Shown here one piece after another: positions 45,680 through 57,524 of a DNA stretch of 64,000 bases. Positions within the stretch are counted from its first letter, which is position 1. Each line of letters starts with the position of its first letter. The translations under genes and the position numbers were made by a program. The DNA is taken from the NCBI GenBank assembly GCA_030374765.1, contig JARGXX010000022.1:1240001-1304000 (forward strand). The letters are read 5' to 3'. This stretch comes from Agarophyton chilense (Eukaryota > Rhodophyta > Florideophyceae > Gracilariales > Gracilariaceae). The notes beneath the pieces are model-generated. The model ran no database searches and was not told the origin of the DNA. It worked only from the letters and a program-made list of their open reading frames with translations.

Positions 45680-48465
45680 TTTTGGTCTTTCGACTTAGAA
45701 ACCTTTAGAAATAATTGAACAGTCTACTGGAACGAAGAATTATCCGGATTCTATCCTTTGGCTTAATTCCCCAACGGACCAGAAGTACAGAAGCAACCGC
45801 CACTATGGATGCAGGAACCACACCCAACCGACCAGACCATAGGAGTCCTACGGCAGGAAAAAGTGCGACTACAACACCAGCGATGTCGCCTGACCCCCAG
45901 GCTGATACCACTAGCGACGGCAGAAGCACGAGGAGCCAGCCGCAAGAAGTACTGAGCCCCCTGGATAACCCTGAACGAATTCGTCGAGAACCCACGGTGG
46001 CAGCGCGTCTGCGAAAACGCCTCACCAGGGCCACCTCTAGGCCAGGAACACCTAAAGGAGAAACCCACCTGACCGAAGGAATTAGAAAAAACATGCCCAC
46101 AGGACTTGCAGGCGTTCTCTCTCTCCGTCTCCGTGAGCTCTGCTCAGCCCATGTGGTTTCCATTATGGCCATGCGAATCGCTACGGCGACCGCTTACCGT
46201 AAGGATTACCTCATCACGTGAATCGTTCCTAAGGTAATCGAGTCTGAATTATTCATAAGATCTCTCCTACAGGCCGTTAAAGGAGCAGTCACCTTCCAGG
46301 CAGGCAATTTAGTCCCTAGGGCCACTCCACAAATATCCAATGCAGTCTGAATATGGAAACCCCCTACTGAACCCCCAGAAGTGGCGGCATTACCCGTTCC
46401 TTGCCGGGAATACCATCAGGGAAACCCCATGGTGGTACTATCTAGGAGCAGAAGAGAAGCTCCCCGTCTAGATGTGAGATAGATTGACTACCAGGAAAAT
46501 CCAAGGGAGGAACAAGCGAGGAGCAGAAGAGAAGCTCCGAGTCCAGAAGAGACACCGATTACCCCACCCGACGGATTATATGAGGTACAGCGACCTCAGG
46601 GCTCCATTGGATCTGGTAGAGAGATCGATCCTTTAGGTCCCTATTCCGCTGGAAAGAAAAGAAGTACCCGCAGAAGAAAGAAGAAAATAAAGAATTAAGG
46701 CCAAGCATCAAGCACCAGGCAGCAGAAGCCCTCTAACGAATCATTGCCGACGGAACTGATGATACTCCATTGGATGACCTAATTCCTACCCCCAGTACGG
46801 ACGATGGACCTCAGGAGTATACGGAAAGTAATGACCTCATGGGTAAGGTGCAATCTGTGGACCCTGAGGTAAAGGAGAACGAAGTATATCTATTGGACTG
46901 GGAGACAGTACCGCCCAATTTGACACCACTTCAGGTTAACGCGACATCCCCCGAGGAAAAAGAACTCCTCCCTACAACCATTGAGGAAATCTTACAGGCG
47001 CAGATCGAAGACGAGTGCTGCAAGGAAACAGCCCAATTGGTAGGAACCCCTGGATGCATACTCGACTATGACCGATTTGGACTACTGTGTCGCCGCTCAA
47101 CGTTAGATAGCGCACCCCAACGGGTAATACCAAGCTCACTAAGGGCGCGATTCCTATAACTCACCCATTTCCCTCGCTTGGCTGGTCACCCTGGAGGCCC
47201 ACCAATGTACCAGACCCTACGGAAGTTTTTGTACTAGCCACTAATGGCGCAGGAACTATGGCAGACCGCATGGAATTGTGCATCGTGCGCACAGATCCGA
47301 GGGTCTCGCACCAATCATCAGGCCAAATTGAAGCTCTTTTCCGCCGCAGATCCGATAGAATTTGTCGCAATGGATATACTAGGACCTTTGCCTAAGTCGT
47401 CCCATGGGAAACGGTTTGTTTTGGTTATAACCGATAGGTTTACCAAACATACCCGAGCCCTACCCCTAGGAAAGACAGCGGCCACGGATGTCGCCACTGC
47501 CTTCATATCCCACTGGGTATATCAATATGGCATGCCACTCTACCTCCTTACCGATAACGGGAGCCAGTTTGCATCCAAATTCTTCTCACACGTTTGTGCT
47601 ACCTTAGGAATCAAACAGGTGACCACCACGGCATACCACCCGCATATCAACGGCCAAGCCGAACGCTTCAACCGCACCCTTCTGGACCGATTGGCGCACT
47701 ACGTTTCGGAGCACCAATTGGATTGGGACGAACACGTTGAGCCAATTGTTTATGTCTACAACACGCGGGTGCACGCTTCCACATGGACAACGCCTTTCGA
47801 CTTAACGCTAACGAGAGCGCCGCCGCCGATAGCTGTTGACCTTCAGGAGTCTATCCTACCCCAGGACATAACCGAAGGGATGACTCCTACCCAGGCGAAG
47901 CGCTACTCGCGCCGACGCATTGACCGCATTCTGCAATCGGCCAGAACTATACTAACCAAAGCCCAACGACGCTAAAAGATCAATTTCGACACAGCCGTTT
48001 GGATCACACTGAACTTTGGGAAAGGAGACCTGGTTTACTTGGACCGGCCACCGAAAGACAGTGAGGAACTCTAGGACACTACGCAGAAGCTCCTGCCACG
48101 CTTTATGAGACCATACAAAGTCCTTAGGTCCTATGAACACACCATAACGATACTAAATGACGGCCTACAGGAAACCGTTTCTGTTGACCGCGTGACACGA
48201 GCTCCCGGTTCCTCCGGACCACCTCACTCCCAGCCAGCCAACCCATCGGAATCAGCAAGACCTCAGGTCGACTCGCAAGTCCCCACACCCCCTAAGGCAG
48301 ATCCAGCGGACTCGACTAGCTCCACGAAACCGATGGTCAATGCCAACTACTATGATCCATCTCTCCCAACCGACTCCGATGGATTCGCCCCTCTGGACCA
48401 CACTCTCCTTCCGGAGAATGAACACCAAACGGAATATGTGATTGAGCGCATTATCTCCGCGAGGC

Positions 48466-50385
48466 ATAGGAATCGCGCCCTTAGTGAGCTTGGTATTACC
48501 CGTTGGGGTGCGCTATCTAACGTTGAGCGGCGACACAGTAGTCCAAATCGGTCATAGTCGAGTATGCATCCAGGGGTTCCTACCAATTGGGCTGTTTCCT
48601 TGCAGCACTCGTCTTCGATCTGCGCCTGTAAGATTTCCTCAATGGTTGTAGGGAGGAGTTCTTTTTCCTCGGGGGATGTCGCGTTAACCTGAAGTGGTGT
48701 CAAATTGGGCGGTACTGTCTCCCAGTCCAATAGATATACTTCGTTCTCCTTTACCTCAGGGTCCACAGATTGCACCTTACCCATGAGGTCATTACTTTCC
48801 GTATACTCCTGAGGTCCATCGTCCGTACTGGGGGTAGGAATTAGGTCATCCAATGGAGTATCATCAGTTCCGTCGGCAATGATTCGTTAGAGGGCTTCTG
48901 CTGCCTGGTGCTTGATGCTTGGCCTTAATTCTTTATTTTTTTCTTTCTTCTGCGGGTACTTCTTTTCTTTCCAGCGGAATAGGGACCTAAAGGATCGATC
49001 TCTCTACCAGATCCAATGGAGCCCTGAGGTCGCTGTACCTCATATAATCCGTCGGGTGGGGTAATCGGTGTCTCTTCTGGACTCGGAGCTTCTCTTCTGC
49101 TCCTCGCTTGTTCCTCCCTTGGACTCTTCTGATGGGCAACCTGTCTCTCATCTAGACGCGAAGCTTCTCTTCTGCTCCTAGATTGTCCCACCGTGGGGTT
49201 TTCCTGATGGTACTCCCGGCGAGGGGCGGATAATGGCGCCCCTCCTGGGGGTTTGGTAGGGGGTTTCCACATGGAAGCCGGATGGTTGACTTGTGGAGTG
49301 GTCCTAGTTAGCGTGTTGCCTGCCTGGCTGGTGACTGCTCCTGGAACGGCCTGATTACGGGAGTCCATGAATAGCTCAGACTCCATGACCTTGGGTACGA
49401 TTCGCGTGACGAGGTTCTCCGTATGGTCAGCGATCGCCGTGGCGAGTCGTATATCCACAATGAAATCCGCATGGGCTGAGCAGAGCTCACGGAGACGGGG
49501 CTAGAGGAGGTCGGCAAGTCCGGCGGGAATATTCTCTCTAATTCCTTTGGTTTTACGAGGTTCTCCTTGTGGTGTCCCTGGCCTAGAGGTGACCCTGGTA
49601 AGGCGTTCTCCTAAATCCGCTGCTACCGTGGGTTCTTGGCGAATCCTTTCAGGGTCGTCCGTGGGACTCAGTACTCCTTGCGGCTGGCTTCTCGTGCTTT
49701 TGCGGTCGCTAGCGGTGTCAACCTGAGGGTCAGGCGACATCTCCTGCGTTTTAGTGGCACTTTTTTTGCCGTAGGAGTCCTATGTTCTGGTCGGTTTGGT
49801 TTGTTTCCTGCATCCATAATGGCGGTTGGTTCTGTACTCCCGGTCTGTTGTGGGATTAAACCAAAGGTTAAAATCCGGATAATTTTTTGTTCCACTGCTC
49901 CGTTCAATTATTCCAAAGGCTTCTATGTCGGGAGACCAAAATGTAACGCAATGACTGGTGCGTCAGCGTACGGGTCTCACCCGGTGGTAGCGTGGTGGAG
50001 CGGGTCCTAAGGTTCAGATCCTTGACGGCAGCTCTCCAAGAGTACTTGGTGCAATGGGCTGGAGTTTACTGCGTAGTCCTACAGGTTGGAGCTACGGAAA
50101 AGATGGCTTGAAGACAAAAGGGTGGAACCAATTTACCAAAGGAGGTTATTTAGAATCCTGACGGTTCCTACCTTACTCTAAGGGAGAAGCGTCACTCGGG
50201 CCAAGTAAATAGTACTAGCGAGGCACTGAGATCTCCCTGGCACTGTAATGCTAATCTATTACACTAATTAAAATAAATTAATAATCTAAATCAGGACAGC
50301 TGTTGTCGGTAAGTCCACGTGGCATCTGTCTGTTCCCTCAGGGCCCGGCGGCTTACAGGGCTCAACCGTTATCATCCCTCCTTCA
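48466..50385 (-). repeat. Inverted repeat arm 2 (LTR plus gag region)
   Basis: This is the reverse partner of arm 1. In minus orientation it reads LTR (50,385-49,942), a possible PBS, then gag. The inner junction at 48,466 joins it directly to an integrase tail running on the plus strand. Confidence 0.85.
49942..50385 (-). repeat. Family-G LTR, minus copy (444 bp)
   Basis: It runs TGTAACGCAATGACT to CCTCCTTCA on the plus strand and is the reverse of the other G LTRs. It is followed on the plus strand, after about 15 bases, by a second copy of the integrase-tail segment. Confidence 0.9.
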
Positions 50386-50399
50386 CACTGTTGTCCATC

Positions 50400-51280
50400 A
50401 GGAGTTTATTATACCCCAGGACATAACCGAAGGAATGAATCCTACCCAGGCGAAGCGCTACTCGCGCCGACGCATCGACCGCATTATCTAATCGGCCAGA
50501 GCGGTCCTGACCAAAGCCTAACAGCGCTGTAAGGTCAATTTTGATAAAGCCGTCTTGAACAAACGTACCGTTGGGAAAGGAGAATTGGTTTACCGGGACT
50601 GGCCACCAAAAGACATCGATGAACTCGAGGAAAATACGCGAAAGCTCTTACCCCTCTTTCCGGGACCATACAAAGTCCTTAAGGCCAATGAACACACCTC
50701 AGGTTGCTAAATGACTATTGACGGCGTGTCACGAGCTCCCAGTTCCTCTGGACCACCACAGTCCCAGCCACTTGGCCCAACGGAAGCACCACGACCTCAG
50801 GTCGACGATCAAGTCTTCACACCCTCTAAGACAGTTCCCACGGACTCGAATAGCACTGCTGACTCGATGGTCATGGCCAACTACTATGACCCATCTCTCC
50901 CAACTGAATCCGATGGATTCGCCCCTCTCGACCACACTCTCCTTCCAGAGAATGAACACCAACCGGAATAGATGATTGAGTGCATCATTTCGGCCTGTCG
51001 AAGAGAAGATGGCACTATGCGCTATTGCGTCCGTTGGATCGGCTACAAACCTGAGGAAGACACTTGGCAAGAGCCGAAAACCATCCCGGCTTATTTTATC
51101 GCCCGCTATTGGCGCAGAGTCGGCAGCACGGAACGCAGCCTTCAGAAGGGGGCAATAATTGGCCCGAATGATACCAAAACGCCTTCCAGACCGCCTCCCG
51201 ACACGAAGGTTCGCCGTATCACGACGGTTCGCTGTAGCTCCCGCATCAAGGAACAAAGTCAGTCCTTAGGAAACACCTGA
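50400..51280 (+). mobile_element. Family-G integrase tail and chromodomain
   Basis: The tail begins with IIPQDITEGMNPTQAKRYSR, the same segment as near 47,860. The chromodomain follows: ECIISACRREDGTMRYCVRW, then IGYKPEEDTWQE with the aromatic and acidic residues typical of the fold. In chromoviruses this domain follows the integrase and steers insertion to marked chromatin. It is part of a broken element. Confidence 0.8.
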
Positions 51281-51699
51281 GGAAAACGTGAGACGCTCTG
51301 AAGGTGGGACGACGTCCCTGGGCACGCACAGTTGAGATACAGGAGCAACGTTGGAAAAGCACAAGCATTACTTTACTTGACTAACTAACAGAGGTCTAAC
51401 AGACCTCTCCATGAACTCAAGGCTCGCGGAAGCGCTCCGAACACTAACAGGAATGACTGGGGCGGCGCGGGAGTAACTCCGTCGTCCTCATTGGAACCTG
51501 CAGGAGCGAAACCGGGGCTGGTATCAACCGAGGGTCCTACTGGACCAATAGGACCAGCACTAACCAGCCGAACACGTTTCTTCGGCGGAGATTCACCTTA
51601 CAAACTATAGTCACCACCGAAAGCCTCTCGGCCACTCAAATTTAGACCATACGGGGCATCTAAGTCGGCAGTAACCCTTTGAGACTTCATCTGTGCACT
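51281..51699. other. Spacer between chromodomain and antisense region
   Basis: About 400 bp without a recognisable coding part on either strand, separating two convergent coding regions of the family-G element. Confidence 0.4.
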
Positions 51700-53760
51700 C
51701 TGCTACAGGAGATTGACCACAGCGGCCTTCAGATCCTGATGCTGTTGGACAACCGCGGGGTAGCGCGCCGAGCAACGCGCCCAGGGACAAACTTCCGAAA
51801 GACCTTTCGCAATGTCCCACGAGGCAGTAATACCAACGGGACGGCAGACATGAAAGAGATCCACGGCTGCAGCCGTGACCGAAGCCGGTAAGTGTGGCAA
51901 TGGAGAGGACGGAGCGATATCGACACCCCCGGTGGACGTCTGAGCCAGTGCATCACCTACAGGACTTTCTGCTTCGACAGTAACCTCTCCAGGAGGAATG
52001 TCCTCTTGGGCGACGGGCGGCTCATATGAGAGGTCATCCTGAGGCGCAGCGCCCGGAAAAGCTGGAGGAGGGGAAGCGGTAGGCAACACATCAGTGGACT
52101 CCACTGGAGGACTGACGCCCTTCACGGGTAGGATGAAGTGATCTTCACCAAATGACTCTCCATCGAACATACCAGCAGGAAGCAACGGCGTGGCCTCCAA
52201 ATCAGGCTCCAAGCATAGGGAATCAAAACCAATGGCCTTCGGGTAATAATCGGGCACATGATGCTTCGGGATATCCGATGGTTGATTCCTTAAAGGTTTG
52301 GCGGGATAGGCACGAGCATCGTCCGGGACCTGCGGATGTAGCGGAATCGGTGTGAACGAGTCCGTATCGTGGTCGTACCAAAGGAACCCGGGAGTCTTGC
52401 TCCACTCGACCTGTAGGAAATGATCGAAAAGGCCCTCGGCCTCCTCGAAGTCGACCTGAGTCCCACGGGCGATATTCTGGATGCCCAGGTTCCTTAGGAA
52501 TCGGATCATGATATCCGGGAGCGGAACCAAACGACCTCGAGGACCGGTATGTTCTCGTCTGGCCATACCCTCCGATTCTCCGAACGGACATCACCACGGA
52601 CGCAGTATTTTGTGGTATCCAGGAAGTCCATAAAAGACATCACGCCGAATTCGACGAAGAGTACCTACCAGGACAACGAAGACCTTCGGTCATTGTCATC
52701 ACCCATATTTCGGGACGAATGGTACGCCACTATGGATGGCGTGGAGACCAAAACGAGCGGCAAGACACGCCAGTACAGGGCCCATTGATTCTCATCCGCA
52801 CAAGGTAACGAGAGATATAACGGAAGACGCTTGTCGGCGCACATGTCGTGAAACTCCATCTGGTGCCAGCAGAAGAAAAACTCCAGGGATTGATGTAAAC
52901 GACCGTCGGGCCCGTGCATCTCGTTCCAATAGACCCTATTCGACATACCAAACAGGCGGTCATACGGCGTACGAATGCACATAAGCGCCAAGAGATTGTG
53001 ACCAGCCGGAGGAAAGCGCACATGAGGCGAGATGAAGTCCGTGTATGGGTCCGAAAGGAGTTTTTTCACCCTGAACTGGTATTCGGCTGCCTTCTCACAA
53101 CGGACGTACTGCATGTTTGCTTCGATGAGGATGCGACAGCGCGTCGCCGAACATGGATCCACAGGACAATACAGTTATTGGTTATACCACGAGACGCTGC
53201 CCGCGTTTTTGCTGCCCTTACCGAAATCGGGTATCTTCGCGAACCTCCGGGTGTCGAGGTACATATGACAGAACCTTTGGTATTCTTCCACAGAGAACGG
53301 GAGAATGGCATGGCGCACTGCCCACGGGTTTCGTCCGACGGTATGGTCATAGCGGTCCCAGAATGTTCGTAAGCCACTTGGTATCCCGAGGAGCTCCCGC
53401 TTGGTTGTTCGAAGCCATGGTGCCGCTTCCCACAGAGTGGTACGCCGGGAAATGGATAGGAAAGCCGACGGAAGCGACATAGTCCGGAGGGAGAAAAGCG
53501 TATCTGACGGGCTTATAAGACAAGTTCGGCATCGCGCGCGACCAATGAAAAAGTACCAAGATGGGAAGACGAGGTGACGAAATTGACCCGAGCGGACGGA
53601 CAGGCGTGAACCACTGTGGATGAAGCGGGGAGGGTCGCCAAAAGAAGAACGGAGACTAAGGAAGGCCCCGATGACCGTCAGAGCAGAAAAAGCCAATGGA
53701 CCAATTCGGCAACGCGACTCGAGGAATACGCCGGCGATGCGCCTATGGCCAGCGCTCATG
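51700..53760 (-). mobile_element. Antisense coding region of the family-G element
   Basis: Long minus-strand frames run against the direction of the element between its chromodomain and 3' LTR. The first part is rich in aromatic and basic residues, with SVEEYQRFCHMYLDTRRFAK and SLEFFFCWHQMEFHDMCAD. The last part is acidic and proline-rich (such as PPAFPGAAPQDDLSYEP) and ends in a hydrophobic segment with DLKAAVVNLL. I recognise no family. Extra antisense frames at this position are known in some plant Ty3/gypsy elements, and this may be a similar case. It has few but clear breaks. Confidence 0.55.
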
Positions 53761-53955
53761 ACGCGCTGGAGTTTCAGTCGTTAGGCAAATTAATTGCCAC
53801 CCCGGCCCCAATGGTCAGCTCTCGCTTCCTCGCATCCCCGCAGGCGACGACGCCCGACGTCCCGTCGCGCCCAATGGTACTTGGAGCAACGAAGTGCTCG
53901 CGTCTCCTGGGTCAATGAAGTAGCCATTTGGACTTCGCCGTGACGGCCGAATCCT

Positions 53956-53970
53956 AAGGAGGGAGATATG
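53956..53970 (+). promoter_or_regulatory. Polypurine tract, family G
   Basis: AAGGAGGGAGATATG abuts the LTR at 53,971. Its presence shows that the stretch with the antisense region belongs to the element and is not a later flank. Confidence 0.65.
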
Positions 53971-54414
53971 TGAAGGAGCAACGATAACGGTTGAGCTCTG
54001 TAAGCCGCCGGGGCCTGAGGTAGCTTACAGACGCCACGCGGACGAACCGATCTCAGCTGGGTTCACTTAGATTATTATTTTATTTTAAGTAGTGTAATAG
54101 ATTAGCATTACAAGGCCAAGGAGATCCAAGCGACTCGCCATTGTTATTTACTTGGCCCGAGTGACGCTTCTCCCGACGAGTAAGGCAGGCACGGTTAGGA
54201 TACTAAATTACCCCCTTTGGTACATTAGTTCCACCAATTGGTCTTCAAGCCATCGCTTCCGTAGCTCCAACCAGTAGGAATACGCAGTAAACTCCAGCCC
54301 ACTGCACCAAGTACTCTGGGAGTGCTGCCGTCAAGGACTCGAACCTTAGGATCCTCTCTACCACGATAGCACCGGTTGAGACCAGTCCGCTGACCCACCA
54401 TTCATATCGTTACA
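53971..54414 (+). repeat. Family-G LTR, 3' plus copy (444 bp)
   Basis: It starts TGAAGGAGCAACGATAACGG and ends CATATCGTTACA, in the same orientation as the LTR at 45,236. The five bases after it (GAGAC) do not match those before the first LTR (AAGTT), so a simple target duplication is not seen. Confidence 0.9.
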
Positions 54415-55534
54415 GAGACAAATACTGCATCTATAGAGAATTTCAACTTCAGAATAACAGAAAGCCCACTCTCCAATCGCACATTTCTGGGGTATGAACA
54501 ACATTTTATTCCAAATTTAAGATGCTCAGATACGGTAGTGCTTCCTGGGATGGATGTATAAATTGGTTAAGATCCGAAGAAAGTACAGGTAATTTGGATC
54601 TTCTGGAAACGATACTCTCAGCCAGAAGCAAGCGTTTTACATGGGTTTCGACTAAGTTTAAAGTTTAAACACGCATCCTAGCAGCAGCATAAAATGGTCA
54701 AAAAGATAAATCAATTCATATAGCTTTGTATTCTACAGAGAAGGTTTTACTACCTTTCTTTCTCAGACAACCGGGGCAGCTCTATTTCATTACTGGATTG
54801 AAGTCAGAAAACTTTAAATTTTACAAGAGTGGTTGTAGTATCCGCTCTAACGGAGAGAGCAGACACCTGCGACAGCGTTCGGACTGCCGATGGGTCGCTT
54901 GCGGCGAAGGAAAAGGGGTGGTAGAGCTACAACACCAGCGAGGTGGAAGTGGGGTGTAAGGCCACTACTCGCCAGCGAGGGTGAACAGTGCAACTGTAAA
55001 ACGTTGATGGAATGTAGGTACGAGACGGCTCGTGAAGTGGTTGGGGGCTGACTATCTATTATAGCTCGTCCGGATCTCCGATTAAGGAATCCTAAGCGAG
55101 GAACAGAGTAGTCATGATGCCCATGTTGTCTCCTTTACTTGGAGTCTCCGCTCACCTCTGGTACACTATATACTGTGTACCAGGGTGAGTGCCCAAATAA
55201 ATATATAAATAATTCTCAGTGGTCAGCCACTCAGCCAAACCACTGTATGGGTATGGTCCCTAATGGACGTCTAGCTACAAAGGGTAGTAAAGCCCTCCAC
55301 GTGGATCGCCACTACATGCGCCGTTGCCAATATGACATTCCCCTAGGAAGGGTCGCAACTATGCGCGCGCCGTGGTAAGCCACTCGACCCATGACGCCAC
55401 TTGTTCTACTAAGACATTCTGCCTCTAGGCATCCTATGCGGGATGCCGCTTCATATCACAATGCTGATGATAACACTCACTCATGAGTTCCAACCGCGAC
55501 TTCGCGAAAAACCAACCTATCGGATTCCCCGGCA
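54415..55534. other. No recognisable gene
   Basis: Short frames only (such as 55,139-55,378, 79 codons) with no recognisable motif. A small imperfect palindrome lies near 55,156-55,186 (CTGGTACACTATATACTGTGTACCAG). Confidence 0.45.
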
Positions 55535-56199
55535 TAGTAGAATACTACAATTTATTTAGCTACGCTATCACTATTTAGTGTCTATTTTCGGGCGCGCGCC
55601 CACTGTCTGGGGCCGCGCGCCACACTACTTACGAGGTTGAGCACTGCTCCCCAGTAAACACCCTCTTGGGAGAGCCCAAGGAGGGGGTCCTGGCTCTGAA
55701 CTCTTCGCCTTCGGCGTGTCTTCACCGCATACTGCGTGAGCGCCCGTTGCACGTTAGTTCATCCACCCCTCTGTCGACGAGAGTGCTTTCACCACCGTGG
55801 GTTCATATTTAATCGCCGACACTTGTCGAAGTCTCGCCCCTGTATAGGGTTTTGCCCCCGTTTTCCTCTTGTTCTCTTTTTTGGCTCTCGTGAGTGGCCG
55901 CCTCACTCACCTCGCTGCTCCACCTCATACGAGTGTTTGCTCGCTCCTTTTCCGACAATCGCCGTGGTACCGCTCCGCCTAGGATTGGTCACACCCCGGA
56001 CTGTGCCGTGCTCACCTAAACACTCTAGGAATATCCCGCTGGATTGGCCTCGGTCTTACACCCGACTTCGTCGTGCCTTTCCAGAGTGGCTCTGTTTCTG
56101 TGCTCCGCTGGGACGCGTCTCCTCCGCCTGAGGCGTGTCTCTCAAGAGAGGAAGATCCCGAACATCTTCGTGGTGTCTCCGCTCCAAGCGGTGTCCTAC
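55535..56199. repeat. LTR-like repeat C, first copy
   Basis: From TAGCTACGCTATC to GTGTCCTACA it matches 62,350-62,991 in the same orientation. Shared blocks are GGGCGCGCGCCCACTGTC, a GAACTCTTCGCCTTCGGCG block, CCTGTATAGGGTTT and GAGTGGCTCTGTTTCTG. This copy has about 35 extra bases near 56,000. It ends exactly where the minus-strand gag relic begins. The outer start is approximate. Family and orientation are unknown. Confidence 0.6.
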
Positions 56200-57053
56200 A
56201 TTTCTTCCTCTAGTTGGCGGGTTTCAAGACCTTTGCTTGCGTCTTTGATTTCCTCTTCCAACTGTAAACTTTCCCTCAACGCGGTCATAAAGACGTTGAA
56301 CGTGTACTTGGATGTGACGATATTGCTGATCGGTAACTTAGCCCAAGACAAGCCAATAACTGCATTACGTAGGTATCCAATTTTGTGCGCCTCGGTTCGA
56401 CAGCGTAAAGAACACTGCGGGGAGAGTTCTTCGACCAGCGTTACAGTCTTTGTAAGACCATCAGAGAATGTCGTTATCTCGTTTTCCGACATCACCCTTT
56501 CCACTCGCAAAGACTTCAACATGCTATGAACCTGCAGTTGACGAGCATTGCTATTATACTCATCAAGCATAAGCTTTGCTATGCCATGGAAGCTCATATC
56601 ATCCCGAGCATTGTTGAAAAAGAAAGTTCGGGCAGGTCCATCAAGGATGTTGACAAGATAGTCCGCTTTCTGCGATGAACTCAAACGATGCTGGCGAGAG
56701 CATACATTATAATCGCGAAGAGTTAGCTCAATTGACTGATTGAGATCACCGGTGAAACGATTATCCTTGAAATGCTGAAATACATAGTTCGCCTTTCGCG
56801 TGTCTTCCGAAGCTCCAGTCGAATTGACTTGTGATCGACCATTGCTTGCATTAGCGATGCGGGACGGTTTCCCATCAAGAGATTCATTGCCTTTTTCTGT
56901 CGTCGGTGAACTGTCGGGGATGACCAAATGAGCACCAACTTGAACCAATGCCTCTGACACTTCTGGACGTTGTAGTGACGAAGCAGAAGGAGATGAATTT
57001 GATCCAGTGTCGATTCTTTCACTGCTCGGAGGGTTAACAAAGACTTTAGACAA
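56196..57053 (-). mobile_element. Retrotransposon gag relic
   Basis: About 285 codons on the minus strand read like the capsid part of an LTR-element gag. They include LTLRDYNVCSRQHRLSSSQK, then KADYLVNILDGPARTFFFN, HGIAKLMLDEYNSNARQLQV, and TEAHKIGYLRNAVIG followed by SLQLEEEIKDA. No zinc knuckle or pol follows, because repeat C begins at its 3' end. It is an incomplete fossil without visible LTRs of its own. The lack of internal breaks suggests it is not very old. Confidence 0.6.
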
Positions 57054-57182
57054 GCGTGATAGAGAATGACTTCAACGATAAAACTCGACTCCAATGTTGA
57101 TGTCTTCCACGGGTGCATTGAGAAGATGCATAAACCATACGTACGTGATCAAAGCGCGGCCATTCACGTCTCTCGACTCAAG

Positions 57183-57524
57183 TTAAAGAGAGGTAAGCAG
57201 TTCATCTAGAATAATATCGTGCTCATAACGCACGGTTGTATCACGAAGAAGCTGAATAGGAAACATAGGTGCACTGAAAAAGGCTTCCGTTATGGTGCTT
57301 TCTGGAGAAGGTAGAAAGCTTCTCACAGCATCTTGCATCTCATTTTTGCGAGAAATTGTGGATAGGACAAAATTGCTTGACTCATCGACGACTGGGTACA
57401 TAAAGAGAATGTACAAAGAACAGTCCCGAAGATCTCTCCCGGTTTTGTTACGTGGCTCGATCAAAGAAGCAGAACGCTTCAAAAGATCGTAGCCTGAGAC
57501 AGTTTCCGAGCATGTTGAAGACAT
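57183..57524 (-). CDS. Hypothetical protein (113 aa)
   Basis: An open minus-strand frame begins with an ATG (MSSTCSETVSGYDLLKRSAS) and ends DIILDELLTSL. It lies about 130 bp upstream of the gag relic on the same strand, so it may belong to the same element. It has no membrane segment or known motif. A chance frame cannot be excluded. Confidence 0.3.
   Translation of the reverse strand: MSSTCSETVSGYDLLKRSASLIEPRNKTGRDLRDCSLYILFMYPVVDESSNFVLSTISRKNEMQDAVRSFLPSPESTITEAFFSAPMFPIQLLRDTTVRYEHDIILDELLTSL

Larger units (their letters stand above)
45236..47157 (+). repeat. Inverted repeat arm 1 (LTR plus gag region)
   Basis: This arm pairs with 48,466-50,385 in reverse, 1,922 bp against 1,920 bp. 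About 1.3 kb of spacer lies between the arms. The inner third (about 46,492-47,157) is nearly identical between the arms, while the outer LTR and early gag parts are clearly diverged. Confidence 0.85.
45236..54414 (+). mobile_element. Composite chromodomain Ty3/gypsy element, family G
   Basis: Three 444-bp LTRs lie here: plus at 45,236, minus at 49,942 and plus at 53,971. Between the outer LTRs the plus strand carries gag (about 45,780-46,700), a zinc-finger and integrase region (about 46,980-47,970, with AMDILGPL, LTDNGSQFASKF and INGQAERFNRTLLDRL) and, near 50,970-51,120, a chromodomain (CVRWIGYKPEEDTWQE). Reverse transcriptase and RNase H are not recognisable. A second LTR-gag unit lies inverted at 48,466-50,385, and an integrase-tail segment occurs on both sides of it (about 47,850-48,465 and 50,400-50,995). 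A long antisense coding region lies before the 3' LTR. The whole is rearranged, with many breaks. The outer LTRs are clearly diverged, so it is old. Confidence 0.85.

Noticed and set aside
45680-45699. Naming the tRNA primer of family G
   Set aside because: TGGTCTTTCGAC and TGGTCTCCCGAC look like a PBS, but I could not match them to a particular tRNA from memory.
55156-55186. Palindrome CTGGTACACTATATACTGTGTACCAG as a regulatory site or transposon end
   Set aside because: It is a single imperfect palindrome with no second copy and no neighbouring gene.
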